NCBI GenBank assembly: GCA_036320915.1
Contig: JAXBDG010000013.1
Span: 806,001-870,000 of the forward strand
DNA length: 64,000 nt
From: Linnemannia elongata
Lineage: Eukaryota; Mortierellomycota; Mortierellomycetes; Mortierellales; Mortierellaceae
Reading direction: 5' to 3'
Position 1 is the stretch's first letter. Each line of letters opens with the position of its first letter. Under the pieces are notes generated by a model. That model had not been told where the DNA came from, ran no database searches, and worked only from the letters and a program-made list of their open reading frames with translations. Of this stretch, positions 33,947 to 45,178 are shown piece after piece. Both the position numbers and the translations under genes were made by a program.

Positions 33947-36325
33947 TCACTGGGCTCCCTCTTGGTGACAACAAGACTGTATGGTTCCCTCTTTGGCCAT
34001 CTGGTAAGCCTGCGCGACCCATTGCAAGAAACCCAGCCTGTTAGATTTGGAAGCCATCAAGACTTCGTTTTGATGCGCAATAGACCAACCATCCAAAGTG
34101 ACACTTGGGGTATTGTCCTGTTGTCCGCGCTTCTCTTCCTTGCGTGGGGCAAAGTATCCAGCTTCCGAAAGTAATCGGTATTGCTCTGCCATGCGCTCTT
34201 CTCCCTCAAGAGCTTGCCGCATTACCTCCCTGTTGGCCTATTATGCAGTCAAAAATGCATGAGACTGGGTTAGAATTCAGCCCGATTGCGCCCCGACTGT
34301 CAAACAAATAAATTGCAATATGCGATAGACTTACTGAAAAGTCCCGGAGAACGGATACAGGGATGGTCGCCATGTCAATTGATGAGACCCATGCAAGATA
34401 CGTCACATCCAGTCTCAGTTGATACCGATATCGGAATGCCAGAACAATATGACAACCTCGCTTCTCATGGATGCAAATATCCCCATGCTCGTGCCACTTT
34501 CCAGTTCCATCAAGCCGTCCGACACAATAAAGATCGCCTCTGACGGGGTTCCTGAAGCAAGGTTCCATAATACAGATCCTGTTTTCCTCGACCACTTTTT
34601 TGAGTCGCTCATCCGCAAAGACAATCGCTCTGGCAGGTCTCCGTTCCGCAGACGTTTCTGCTGCCAATTCTGCTACAGACCAGATGGCTCCATCGGGGTT
34701 AGGTTTCCTGTTGTGCTTCAGGCGAGGGACAGGAGTAGGCTTGGCTTTGTTATGCGCTTCTGTTTGTCCTTGACCGTTCTTGTTTTGAGGATCGCCAATT
34801 AGCAAGATAGGTCGAATCTCGGGCGGTGTGTGGTGAAGGGATGATGTCGACGAAGTTGAGCAAGGGGTACCTGATCTCTGTCGAGGTAACATGTGAGCTC
34901 CACCTTCCTGTGACAGTTTTGGTGCGATGGCAGACAGTTTTGAAGGTCGATCGCCGTCTGATGAAAGGCTGGGCGTGATGGTATTGTTCAGCTTTGGTGG
35001 ACGTCCACGCTTGCGAGGGACGACTGCTGGAGAAACGGCAGGCTGTGCCGATCCTGCTTTCGATGAACTGGCAGAGGACGTGCCCATGTTCGACGGCGAG
35101 AAAAGTGGCGACGGTAAGTCCTGAAGCAAAAGAGGTTGTTGAGACGATGAAAGCCCTTGCTCATGTGAAACATATGGCAGGGCTGAGTCCTGCGATATTG
35201 TTGTTGTTGAGGTGCTCAGAACTGTTTTGAGCACCGAAGTCGTCAATGACAAAGAACGTAGCGATTCGCATGTAACCAGATCGTTCTAAGATAGAGTTTC
35301 AAAACAAATATAGATGTTAATACGAGAGGGACATACAGTTCAGACGGTAAACCGATTTCATTTTTGCCAGTGAGAGAAATGGCATCCAACAGCCTGAGGT
35401 TACAATCGATTGGAAAAAAAACACTTACAAGGTTACTCAAGCCAGGGCTGCCGATACGGTTCCCCACAACAGAGGCAACGGCCGACAGCAGGCTCAAAGG
35501 CGACAATGAAGGATCATCATTATCAGCATCAGCAGCAGCATCAGCAGTAGGAGTAATATGATTGAAGCTGTTCTCATCCACTTTGGGTGCAAGTAGCTCT
35601 TGCGTGAGAGCAGCGCCAGCCTGCTGATTGGACGAAGTCGACTCTGGGCTCCAGGTGGGCGTACGGTAGGGTGAGGGAGAGTAGTGGCAGGAATGGGTGT
35701 CGACCTCTAACGTGCCCGAGACTCCTCCTCGTGTTCGCTCCTGACTAACAGGACGAGAGGGCGGCTGCTCTGAGCTGGAGGACGTAATGTTAGGAGTGTT
35801 AGGGGCGATGTTATTGTTGATACTGTTGTTGGCAGTGTCGGCAGTGTCGTCACTGGCAGGGTTAGGGTCGACGGCGGACGACAAAGAAGGGCTGGCGATT
35901 TTGGTGGTAGGTTCAGGTGAGGGGAGGGAGACAGGAAGACACTGGTCGTATGGTGTTTTATCCCTTGCTGGCTGCTTTGGTTGCTTCCGTTGTATCTGGT
36001 GGTTCTGTTGCTTCTGTTGTTTCTGTCGCTTCCGCCGCTGTAATTGTTGTGCTTGCTGTTGACTGTTGGCGAGATCGCTGGCCGCTTGCAGCTGAGGAAA
36101 TTGGACAGGAGATGAAAGAGCAGGCAGAGAAGAGGAAGCAGAAGCAGTAGGGGGCAGAGGTACAGGTGGTTGTGGGTTGGAAAGAGAGGTCTGGTCGAGG
36201 TACGATCCAAGAACAAAGCCGAGTTTGGTCCTGGACCTGGTGAGTCGAGTGGGGGGTGTTTCGTAGAGCATGCTGTGGTATGGATACGAGTGGAGCAGAG
36301 TGAAGGGGAAGAGGGGTTGGTTCAA
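33947..36325 (-). CDS. Unrecognised AT-hook-like protein, paralogue A
   Basis: I do not recognise this family. Exons (minus) 36325-35429, 35285-34335 and 34237-33947, all phase 0, give 712 residues. The first 300 residues are Gln/Ser/Pro-rich with a basic QRRKRQKQQKQQ run and end in LSLLSAVASVVGN. An AT-hook-like RKRGRPPK sits near residue 375. The conserved core (about residues 510-615) reads ARAIVFADERLKKVV, GDLYCVGRLDG, HEHGDICIHEKRGCHIVLAF, then YRYQ. A C-terminal block (about 616-712) contains EQYRLLSEAGY and GWSIAHQN...GFLQWVAQAYQ. Core, C-terminal block and both intron positions match the gene at 46670-49293. A nuclear regulatory role is inferred only from the AT hook and disordered flanks. 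The start could instead be Met19. Confidence 0.75.
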
Positions 36326-38233
36326 CTGAGATATGAAGACATTGAGTGAGGGAGAAGAAAGACGACGAAGGTGAGGGGAAGTGAAGGAGTAGAGAGGGGA
36401 GGTTTTGTCAAGAGGAGTGAAAAAGTAAGTAAACCCCTCCCCCCCCCCCCCCCCAGCGAGCAGTCACCCCAACTCAGCCGTGAATCAGTTCAGGAACGGA
36501 CTCGTTCATATCATCAGTCGATCTTCTCCAGTCAAACCAGTGAGCCACTGGACGCCACTTTTCATGCTGGAGTTGAATGCCGTTTCCTGCCTGCCCATTC
36601 AAGCCGGCTGTCGACCACAACCTCCCTCTTCTCATTCAGGTCATGCTCATGGCTCCATGAACCGGAAAATTATGGCGAGTTCCTCTTATTGTTCGCCCTT
36701 GTCATGTTACATTAGCTCTTACTCTTTACGTGCCGAGAAACATGTATTAATACTGTTGTTATGTCAAATTGGCTCCTGTTGTCAATAGCGGTGGAGGATG
36801 CTGACAGCAGCATCTGAGAGTGTATGTCGATTTTTGAGACAGCGGATCATATGGACCTTTTACGGCGGATGTGGCAGTGTCACTAATTTGTGCCTTCTAG
36901 AGATACACCCCTATATCGGCGGTCCTTCAACTAGGACGAGATCTTCGAAATGGCCCTTCAAGACAACACCTCTTGGATCCTTATACCCAGATTCCTAGTC
37001 GATATTGTCCAGTATCGTCGGCTCGGAAAAGGCAGGATCATAAAACGTGCCATTGGTGCCCATAAGGTTGAGGAAGCGAAGCTATTCAACAACCTCGATC
37101 AGTATCAACCCTTTCTACTCGCTTCTCAACCTCGAGCATCAAACGTATCAGGATACATGGGCCGCCTATACTCATCAATCGACACCTATGATCATTGTCA
37201 ACACCATCACCAGTCCTTAGTGAACAATCCTTACCTCGTCAATCGCAGCCAACACTAATGCGGATAATTTCTCACGCCAATGGTTACCAGGTCGAAGGGC
37301 ATGGGGCAGAAGGCCATCAAGCACCCGACACATCACCACTTTCACTTGGAGAGTGTGTAGTGTGGATGAGAAAGAGCAGATAGAGAGAAAATAGTCGAGA
37401 GGGGCGGACGAAACATATCTTATCATAGCGCTAACATCATCGGCTTCAAAGCATGTTCTTTCTCGTTATTGACCTGGAGGCATTGTATAAATACAAGGAT
37501 AGCATAGCAGAGAAAGTGAGGCGAAAATGGTCTAAGGTTTGGTGAGGTGTGGGGAATATTTGACGGGAGGAGGAGGAGGAGGGGGTGTTTTCTGGCGAGT
37601 AGAGAAAACGATTAAAAATCATCACTGAGAGAGTGGTGTCAATGGAGCAAAAACACTCGCTTGCCCTTCTTGGGCTACAGGCAATGGATCGAAACCAAAC
37701 AAATACCAATGGAGAGAGGGCGGCAAGCACTTCCTTTTGGTACAATAACATCACCGGTAAGGTTGTGAGGCGGATGTATGGTCGAGGTGCAGTTCTAGTG
37801 AATGGAACTGAGAAGGAGGATAAGCCATATGATGATGACCATTACACCAGTGTCGAGGGTGCACAAACATACTCTTGCTCGTTCTTATACAGACATCCGG
37901 TGGGGAGGAGACAAGCACGAGAAGAGAGAGGATCGAAAGGCCTTCCTTTTCATGTGTTAAATCGATGGTGGAGTTATGAACAAAAAATGGAAGAAAGTGC
38001 GGTTCTTGGAAAATCAAACAATTATACAATTACTACCATGGCATGATGGCAATGGTCCCAAGACAGTATCGTGCTAGTTCTCAGGTTACAGTCATCGAAA
38101 CGAGAACAGAAAAAAACCAATGGTGAGAAGTCGAGACAGTTTTCTTTTTTAACGTATTGGCATCTAAAGCAGAGATATGAGGTAGAGACATGGTTGTGGA
38201 ATAAAGGACCACGATCCACTCTTGTCTGTTCGT

Positions 38234-38279
<46 letters not shown>

Positions 38280-38523
38280 TTTCCTTCCTTTCTTTTCCTT
38301 TCCTTTCCTCTTCACTCTCCTCCCAACATTCACTCATATATTCACTCTCAGTTGCCTTCTCTTTCCCAGCACTCTGCTACTTTCACTCCTGCTTCTCCGT
38401 TCACATGCACACAAAAATTCATGCACAACAGGCACACCCTTCCTCCTTCACTCCCTCGTCCCGCTCTTAGCACAAAACGCTCTCTACTCAACACAACACG
38501 TACCCTACTTCTTCACCCCCCCC

Positions 38524-38554
<31 letters not shown>

Positions 38555-38777
38555 ACCGCACAGCCTAGTGTCTTTTCACTCTCGACACACACCCGCTCTC
38601 GCTATCTTAACTTTCCCTTTAGTTGCTGTTCTTTGCAAATACTATCCTCTTGTTGCCTTTCTTCAGTTGTCGTCTTTGCATTTCTCGATACGCTAATCCC
38701 AAAGGTATGTTTTCTTATTCATATTTTCATTTCTCCCTCCCTCAATCGACTCCTGTGCCAACAGCCCATTGTTCAAA
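36326..38777. other. Low-complexity desert
   Basis: About 2.45 kb without a credible gene. It holds a C15 run at 36440-36454 and a TATAAATA word at 37486-37493. Two medium open frames on the plus strand (36950-37258 and 37633-38046) have no family resemblance or splice partners. The CT/C/AC repeat block is listed separately. Confidence 0.5.
38235..38558. repeat. CT microsatellite, C25 homopolymer and AC repeat
   Basis: An almost pure CT dinucleotide run of about 40 bases starts at 38235 and grades into T/C-rich sequence. At 38516-38540 there are 25 consecutive C, immediately followed by an AC run to about 38558. Such tracts are unstable in copying and sequencing. Confidence 0.9.
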
Positions 38778-40110
38778 ATGATCGGTCAAATTGCCACGCG
38801 CTTTGCATGGTGCAACAACTACAACCACAGCAACAACTCGAGCACCACCAGCAACGACGACAGGAATATCGACAACAATAGAGTCCCCTTCGCCTCGCCC
38901 CTCACTTGAACTCATCTGCGCCGGAACCAAAACAACCCATGGTATACATCTACAACAGCAAGCACTTTCTCCTCCTCCTCCAACCCGTAGCGCGAGATCG
39001 AAACGGCAAAAGTACTGTTGAACAGTATACTGAGTTACCCGAGGAAGAGAGCAATAAAGGCATCTCGATCGACAATTTTGTTTGGCCCTCCTCAATGCCA
39101 ACTCCCTTGCCATTGACAACTTGTCCTGTGCCCTCAGCTCTTTCGCCTGTCCCGTCGACTCCACTTGTGCCCTTGTCGAATCGCCAGCTGCAACGCCTGG
39201 TTCCTTGTCTATGCCCAGCCTCTTCAGCATTGATTCTTGTTGCGTCTTTATGATCCTAGTTGCCCACAGCTGCATTCAGACCTGAGCTTCCAGCAACCTC
39301 GGAAAAAATGACATGACAGCCCACGAGATCGCAAAGCTGGAGGCGATTTTGTTTGACGCACCCACTATTGCTGCCGGTCTCCCTTTGACTTCAACACCTC
39401 AGGTGCCACCACACACGGAGTAGTCATCATCGTCTTCACAATCACCGTAGACCCCCTTTCTTTCTCCTTCACTCTCTTCGTCCTCAACTGCAACCTCATC
39501 AACCAACCGGATGATCCCCCTTTTGCCGGTGCTCCCTGTAGTCCGCCCCTCCTGCTGCAACTACTCCCGTTAAGCTGCCCCTCTGTCTGTTCTTGCCGTC
39601 CCTCTGTCTGTTGCAGCTGCCCGTGCTGCCAAGCGTGGTATCGCGGCTAATATGACACCATTCAAAAAGGTAGCCCTTAAAAAGGCAGACTCCCCATCTT
39701 TAACACCTTACCATGCCCTGCCAGCCAAGACCCACACTTCCAAGCGCAAAAAACGACTGCAGCGACGACGGCAACAACAACACCCAGAAAGTCAAGCCTA
39801 CGTTCAAGGCCTTTTCAATCTTTACCTTTGAGGCCCCCTCCTCCTCCGCATCGACATCTTCCATTTCATCTCGACTTACTCCCACACATGCCACCATCAA
39901 GGCTAACATGAAAAGGCACAACCAACATTACGTGCTTCTCTGTCATGACGCCTGCGGTCAGGATGAGGAGGAGTAGATGACTGTGAAAGACATGGACGAT
40001 TTCAGCGACTTGCTTGGAGAGTTTGGGGCCGCCAATGGGCTCGATTTGACTATCAAGGGTAAAAAGAAAATATCCAAGACCGACGGCAAGCAGTGTCGGT
40101 GAGCTCTCTT
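38778..40110 (+). pseudogene. Probable decayed gene of unknown family
   Basis: Several short plus-strand segments look like protein but are split by stops and frame changes. Examples are an ATG at 38778 (MIGQIATRFAWCNNYN), an ATG at 39313 opening 36 codons (MTAHEIAKLEAILFD) that end in TAG at 39421, a basic stretch at about 39620-39790 (AAKRGIAANMTPFKKVA, KRKKRLQRRRQQQ), and after an in-frame TAG near 39975, MTVKDMDDFSDLLGEF. The order (Ser/Thr-rich, basic, acidic) resembles a broken regulatory protein. I cannot name the family, and part may be chance. There is no consistent intron model. Confidence 0.4.
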
Positions 40111-40779
40111 CAGGCATCTCCGTGTTCTTCTCGTCCTCCTTTTTCTCAATACTGTTCATTTCATTTTGAAACTTTCACTTATGATTCACATTGCTAGTTT
40201 TTCGTTTTTCTCTTGTACCTCGTGCTCTTCTTCATACTTTTCTCAATTATAACAAAACCCCATGCATCATGGTATTCCTCACTTCCACATACGTATTTTC
40301 AATTTCCACTTCAGTCCTGTACACAGCCCTTCACCCATCTTGGCCAAGTTACATAAAGTACATATTCGAAAGTAACCACGACGAGATCAATGAAATCTTG
40401 AATTGAGACACTAGGAGTTTGGACGTTACGTGTTTGTTAGTCCATGATGCGAAAAAAGTGGGTGTGCCAACACCACATGTTTGTCTTCTTTTCAACCGAA
40501 ATGTTGTTTCTGGACTTGGGTGACGACAATGAGGTGAACAGGGTATGAATTACAGCACACACACTTAACATCATAAGAATGTGAACGAACGTTGTAACTT
40601 TTGCATGATTCTTGTGAGATGAGTGCGCGGTCGAAATGGATTGTGCATTCATTCGCGCTGATCAACTTGCTCATTCCATTGTCTTTTATTTTATTTTATT
40701 TTTTTGTGTCTCTGTGCGTGTTGTTGTTTGCCCTCTTTCTGAGTTATGTGCAAGGGGGGGTAGCAAGGCGGGGAGGAAT

Positions 40780-41922
40780 AGCCCCCGTCAGACATGACCA
40801 GATTTTTTTTTGTTTTGGCCGTTTCCCTTTCTTGGCAGTTTGGTCGTTTCCTTAAAAGTAAAATTGGCAAAAACGACCAAAGTCCTAGGCTCGCCTCCAC
40901 CCCTCTCTAATTGCAGTGACCTTGGCAAGTTAACTTGCCTTTTCAGGACACGCCATGTAGAGGGGCTGGTAAAAAATAATGGGTGGTTGGCAGGGTTCTC
41001 AAAAAGGAAAGTTGTTAAGGGTTTTACACGGGCGTGAAAGCACCTCCCTTTTTTCTCGTAAAAATTTAGTTCCTCGCCCGTGTAAAACCCTTAACAACTT
41101 TCCTTTTTGAGAACCCTGCCAACCACCCATTATTTTTTACCAGCCCCTCTACATGGCGTGTCCTGAAAAGGCAAGTTAACTTGCCAAGGTCACTGCAATT
41201 AGAGAGGGGTGGAGGCGAGCCTACCAAAGTCCATAAAAGTAAATTTTAAAAAACGACCACCTGCCTTAAAAGGAAAAAAAAGGCCAAAACGACCAGTCGT
41301 ATTCAGACCTGGGATCGTTTTTTCTATCGGCAATTGCTTCGCTCACAGGCACACGAATGCGATGGGAGAAGTTGCAGTGGATAGAACGGCATCTACGCTT
41401 TCTCCTTGTATTGTTTTCAGGGCGTCAGGCCGGGTAGATCCCACTCGGCAGTCAGAAAACATTATTTTGGACAACAAACAGCCTCTAGCATGACTTTCGT
41501 ACAATAATATAGCATGCATCGTGCATGCATCCTCTCTATGTATCCTCGTAAAATAATAATAAAAAAAACAAACAAAGCATGGGCGTCGCAAAAAAAGAAA
41601 GAAAAAGAGAGTCGGGAACTGTCTGTCTCTTTCTTCCTCATTACTCTCTACTTTCTACCCCTCCCTCTTCTCTCTTCTCTCTTCCTTGCCCCTGTCTTCC
41701 TCATTCTCTTACTCTACTTTCTTAACACCCCCACCAAGGCCCTCTAAACCCTCCATGGAAAAAGACATGACCGCCTCTACCCGTAGGTGTTGCTCCAACG
41801 ATCGCCTTATTTATTCTGCAGGGTTAGTTGTCCTCTAGAGAGTTAAAGAGCACAGCAATGCTAATACTGTAAAGTTAGAAGGCGAACCCCTAGCAGTAGC
41901 CAAAACCCGAGGACGAGTCACA
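40780..41922 (+). repeat. Left long terminal inverted repeat of the Harbinger element
   Basis: The left arm is 1143 bases: about 796 bases match the right arm, and 347 come from the nested element and its duplicated target. The arm contains the presumed promoter, the start codon at 41755, the first short exon and intron, and exon 2 as far as CCGAGGACGAG. Four exact copies of AAACGACC (either strand) lie in the outer 520 bases, at 40842, 40871, 41251 and 41287. Confidence 0.92.
40886..41223. mobile_element. Nested foldback element (MULE-type MITE) with 9-bp target duplication
   Basis: 338 bases begin TAGGCTCGCC and end GGCGAGCCTA. The two arms, 40886-41034 and 41075-41223 (149 bases each), are perfect or nearly perfect inverted copies around a 40-base loop. 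It is flanked by CCAAAGTCC on both sides (40877-40885 and 41224-41232). The uninterrupted site with a single copy is visible in the right terminal repeat of the Harbinger element (near 45700). The 9-bp duplication and long arms are typical of non-autonomous Mutator-like elements; there is no coding capacity. Confidence 0.9.
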
Positions 41923-43208
41923 ACGCGCGAGGGAGTCACAACCTTAGACAGCGCGACACAGCTTCTGTTACATGCCATCCTGGATGACGATTCGGATCTG
42001 GAAGACATGGCGTTACTAAATTATGCCGCGGCCTACACAACGCGTTATGTCCACAAACCGGTTCCTCGCAGACAGCGCGACAATTATTTTTTCACGTCAA
42101 AGTTTTACACATATTCTTCCGACGAATTCCGCCAACACTTCCGTACAACTCGACACTCCTTTGGAGTTATTGCGAGTTTGATTGAAGACAATGAGGTTTT
42201 CCGTAACAACTCCAACTTTCGCCAAACACATCCATCCTGGCAATTGGCAGTCGCTCTTCAACGACTCGGACATTATGGAAGCAGAGCTGCTGTACAGATT
42301 ATTGCATCCGACATGGGTATAAGTGTTGGTTCAGTTGTTGAGTTCACAAACAGGGTGATCGAAGCTCTGAATTCCATTGCAAACGAATGGTTACTATGGC
42401 CTGAGAAAGAGGAGAGGGAGGACCATGGACGTGCAATGCGTAAGGAGGGTTTTCCCGGCTGCGTGGGCTTTATAGACGGGACCACCTTACCTCTTTTCAA
42501 CAAGCCCGGATATGAGGGGCCCTCATATTTTGATCGAAAAAAAAGGCAAGTGTTTGGGGACTGACATACTAAACATTGTAGTCATTTTTTACGGCATTAT
42601 TTAACTAACAATTTCTTGATTGATATTTTAGATATTCGGTCAATGCTCAAATCGTCTGCAACATGCATGGCAGGATTATTGCAGTACATACCGGCTGTCC
42701 CGGTTCTGCCGCGGATTCTACCGTTTTTAAGCGGATGAAACATTATCAAGATCCAACAACATTTTTTTCCCCTGGCGAATTTCTTTTGGCGGATTCAGCT
42801 TATGGAGTTTCCCGGTTCTGTGTTCCTCCCTTCAAGAGTCCTGCGGCGAAACATCCTGACAATGCGGCTTTCAACTACTATTTGGCTCATTCTCGCGTCC
42901 GGAATGAACATTGTATTGGCGTGCTTAAGGGACGGTGGCAATCACTGAAGGAGTTGAGGAATCGGCTTCAGAATGATGAGGGTATGGAGAGGATTTGCCA
43001 TTGGGTATTTGCCTGCTGTGTCCTCCATAATATTATGGTTCATATCAACGAGAGGTGGACGGAGGAACCAGAGGAACGCATTACTGTTGGGGAGTCAAAT
43101 GTCGACGATCAAAACATGGATCTTGGTCGTGCTGCTGGGGCCACATTCCGCGAAGCCCTGAAGAAAACAACTCTTGAAACTAACAGAGCTCTAGGGGGTC
43201 TTTACTGA
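41755..43208 (+). CDS. Harbinger transposase (DDE_Tnp_4 type)
   Basis: The transposase cuts and pastes the element through a DDE catalytic centre. Predicted exons 41755-41782, 41843-42545 and 42632-43208 give 435 residues. The triad is visible: Asp in GFIDGTTLPL (about residue 221), Asp in LLADSAYGV (about 298) and Glu in RVRNEHCIGVLKGRW (about 336), all standard for HARBI1-like nucleases. An N-terminal helix-turn-helix-like part (ASDMGISVGSVVEFTNRVIE) precedes it. The second intron starts with GC (AG|GCAAGT), a non-canonical but well-formed GC-AG intron; reading through gives a stop after seven codons. The tiny first exon is inferred; the frame is open from 41839, and an internal ATG at 42007 would give 371 residues. 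The first exons are copied in the partner gene. Confidence 0.88.
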
Positions 43209-43368
43209 CTGGCATCCATCTGCATTTGATTTTAATTAAAACCTGACTTATTAATACCTTTCTTCATTGTATTATAAAGACATGCAAAGTGAATCGTGCA
43301 GTTGAGTCAGTGTAGAATGAGAAGAAGAAAGAGAAGATATAGTATTTAAAAAAATGACAAAGTGGTAA

Positions 43369-45178
43369 CTAGGACTGATTTAAGGCGGCACCAGGAACAG
43401 CGGATGAAATGCTTTGGTCATACGCGGCAAGTACTGCTGGCAGGGAATCCACCGGTACTTTCCCCCCTGCAATAAGGTTTTCCATAAGTAATCTTTTCTC
43501 TTTCATAATGAATTCCTTATGCTCCATCCTCATTTTCTCCCGCTCATGCTGCAGTTTCTCCTGCTCGAGTTTCAGTCGCTCTTGTTCAAGTTCTTGTTGC
43601 TGTTTCTGTCGTTTCTGTTCGATCTCCTGCTCGCGTGTTAGACGGTCATGCTCGGCCTGCAATCGACCCGCTTCCATCTCTCTTTCATGCTTCAACTTTG
43701 CCTCTTGTAACTTGAAGTTCGCTAGAGGATAACGGAGCGTATGGTTAGAACGAGATTCGACAGAGAAAACAGAGGAGAGAAAAAAAAGAACGTGCGGATA
43801 CGATGTTACCTTCAGCCTTAGCATTCATTAGGATCTCTGGAGACATTAGGCCGTCAGGTTTTCCGGGTGGACTATGGTTGTGCAAGTTGGCGATAGATTG
43901 TTGTCGCGGGTTCTCAATGACGCGCCTAGAACCTCCCTTGGATACGGTAGACCGATCACCCGAGAGTAACCTCTTTGCTGAACTGTTGGATTTCATGGTA
44001 ACGTCAGACTCAGACAGTAAAGGCCGTGAAGGCCTAATCTCGGTAAAAGCATCTCCTTGAAAGGGCAAGGTTTGCTGGGACTTTTGCACTTGCTCTTCTC
44101 GGGCTTCATTGTACTCTGCTTCCTCCTCGCTCTCAATCTCCCGGCCCTCTTCAAGATCTAGGTCCTCTCCATACTCTTCATAGTCCAGGCCCTCTCCATG
44201 TTCCTGGCTGTCTCCATGTTGTTGGTTCACACCATTTTTCTGGACACGTTGAACTCCTACGGCCTCGCTGTGCTGATTGAAATTCAGAATCACCATCGCC
44301 GCTCCTCCGTCTTTACCGTTCTTAGCGCTCGAACTACTCACGACGTAGTTTTTTTTCCTGGATGAAAACAAAACTCCACCGCCCACCCCTGTACTCATCT
44401 CTCCATGGGGTTCTTTGTGCGGACTGGTCCCAAACAATTTATCCATCCGGAAGAAAAAGGGACATTTTGCCGCCTGCTCTTCATCATAATTTTCAGCGCC
44501 GCCATCTTCCGACACGCCAGCTCCTGTTTTCTTGGCCGCTGCTGCAGTTGTGAAGTAAAGCTGCTTGTAGCGACCCATGCGCTTTCGCACATTTTCCCCT
44601 ACCAAAGTCAACTTCGTCCTTTCATTGACATACACGGCTGCGTTCGTCCATCCTTGCTCCTTAGATATCACCAGGCCAACAGGAGTTTTGTCCGGATAAC
44701 CATAAACAGACCAGCGGTTTCTGTTGATCTCCATCCAGCCAATAATACATTCGCGAAAGGGGATATCGAGTTCCTCATCTTGCTCCTGGGGGGTTGCCTC
44801 CGTTGTGGATGGGGTGAAAAATTTGAAGATAGGGCCAGCATCTGAGGATTCAGTAATTGCCTTTCCACCTATTGAGATTAACACAAAAATTTGATCAGCT
44901 TTCATAAAAGCGAGATGCTATCAATACTTACTTGTATCAACACATACTTTACCTCTACCACGGCCACGGCCACGACCACGACCGCGGCCCGAAGGATTGT
45001 TTCCTTTGGCTGTGGCTCGTCCTCGGGTTTTGGCTACTGCTAGGGGTTCGCCTTCTAACTTTACAGTATTAGCATTGCTGTGCTCTTTAACTCTCTAGAG
45101 GACAACTAACCCTGCAGAATAAATAAGGCGATCGTTGGAGCAACACCTACGGGTAGAGGCGGTCATGTCTTTTTCCAT
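43369..45178 (-). CDS. Harbinger partner protein, Myb/SANT-like with RG repeat and coiled coil
   Basis: Predicted exons (minus) 45178-45151, 45090-44932, 44868-43810 and 43721-43369 join in frame to 532 residues. The N-terminal 35 or so residues are identical in design to those of the transposase because they lie in the terminal repeat. An arginine-glycine run (SGRGRGRGRGRGRGRG) follows. The middle part has VYVNERTKLTLVGENVRKRM, KQLYFTTAAA and CPFFFRMDKLFG, resembling the Myb/SANT-like partner of Harbinger elements, which binds the element ends and brings transposase into the nucleus. An acidic linker precedes a long C-terminal coiled coil (KLKHEREMEAG, QELEQERLKLEQEK). The Myb assignment is moderate; the partner role comes from element layout. 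Confidence 0.78.

Noticed and set aside
36950..38046. Plus-strand frames of 102 and 137 codons
   Set aside because: No homology, no splice consistency, unbiased composition.
38222..38696. Ser/Leu frames over the CT block
   Set aside because: Direct translation of a CT microsatellite and C/AC runs.
38742..39275. 177-codon minus-strand frame (MQLWATRIIKTQQ...)
   Set aside because: Antisense to the decayed plus-strand segments; the tail becomes Val/Gly repeats from a CAA-rich tract.
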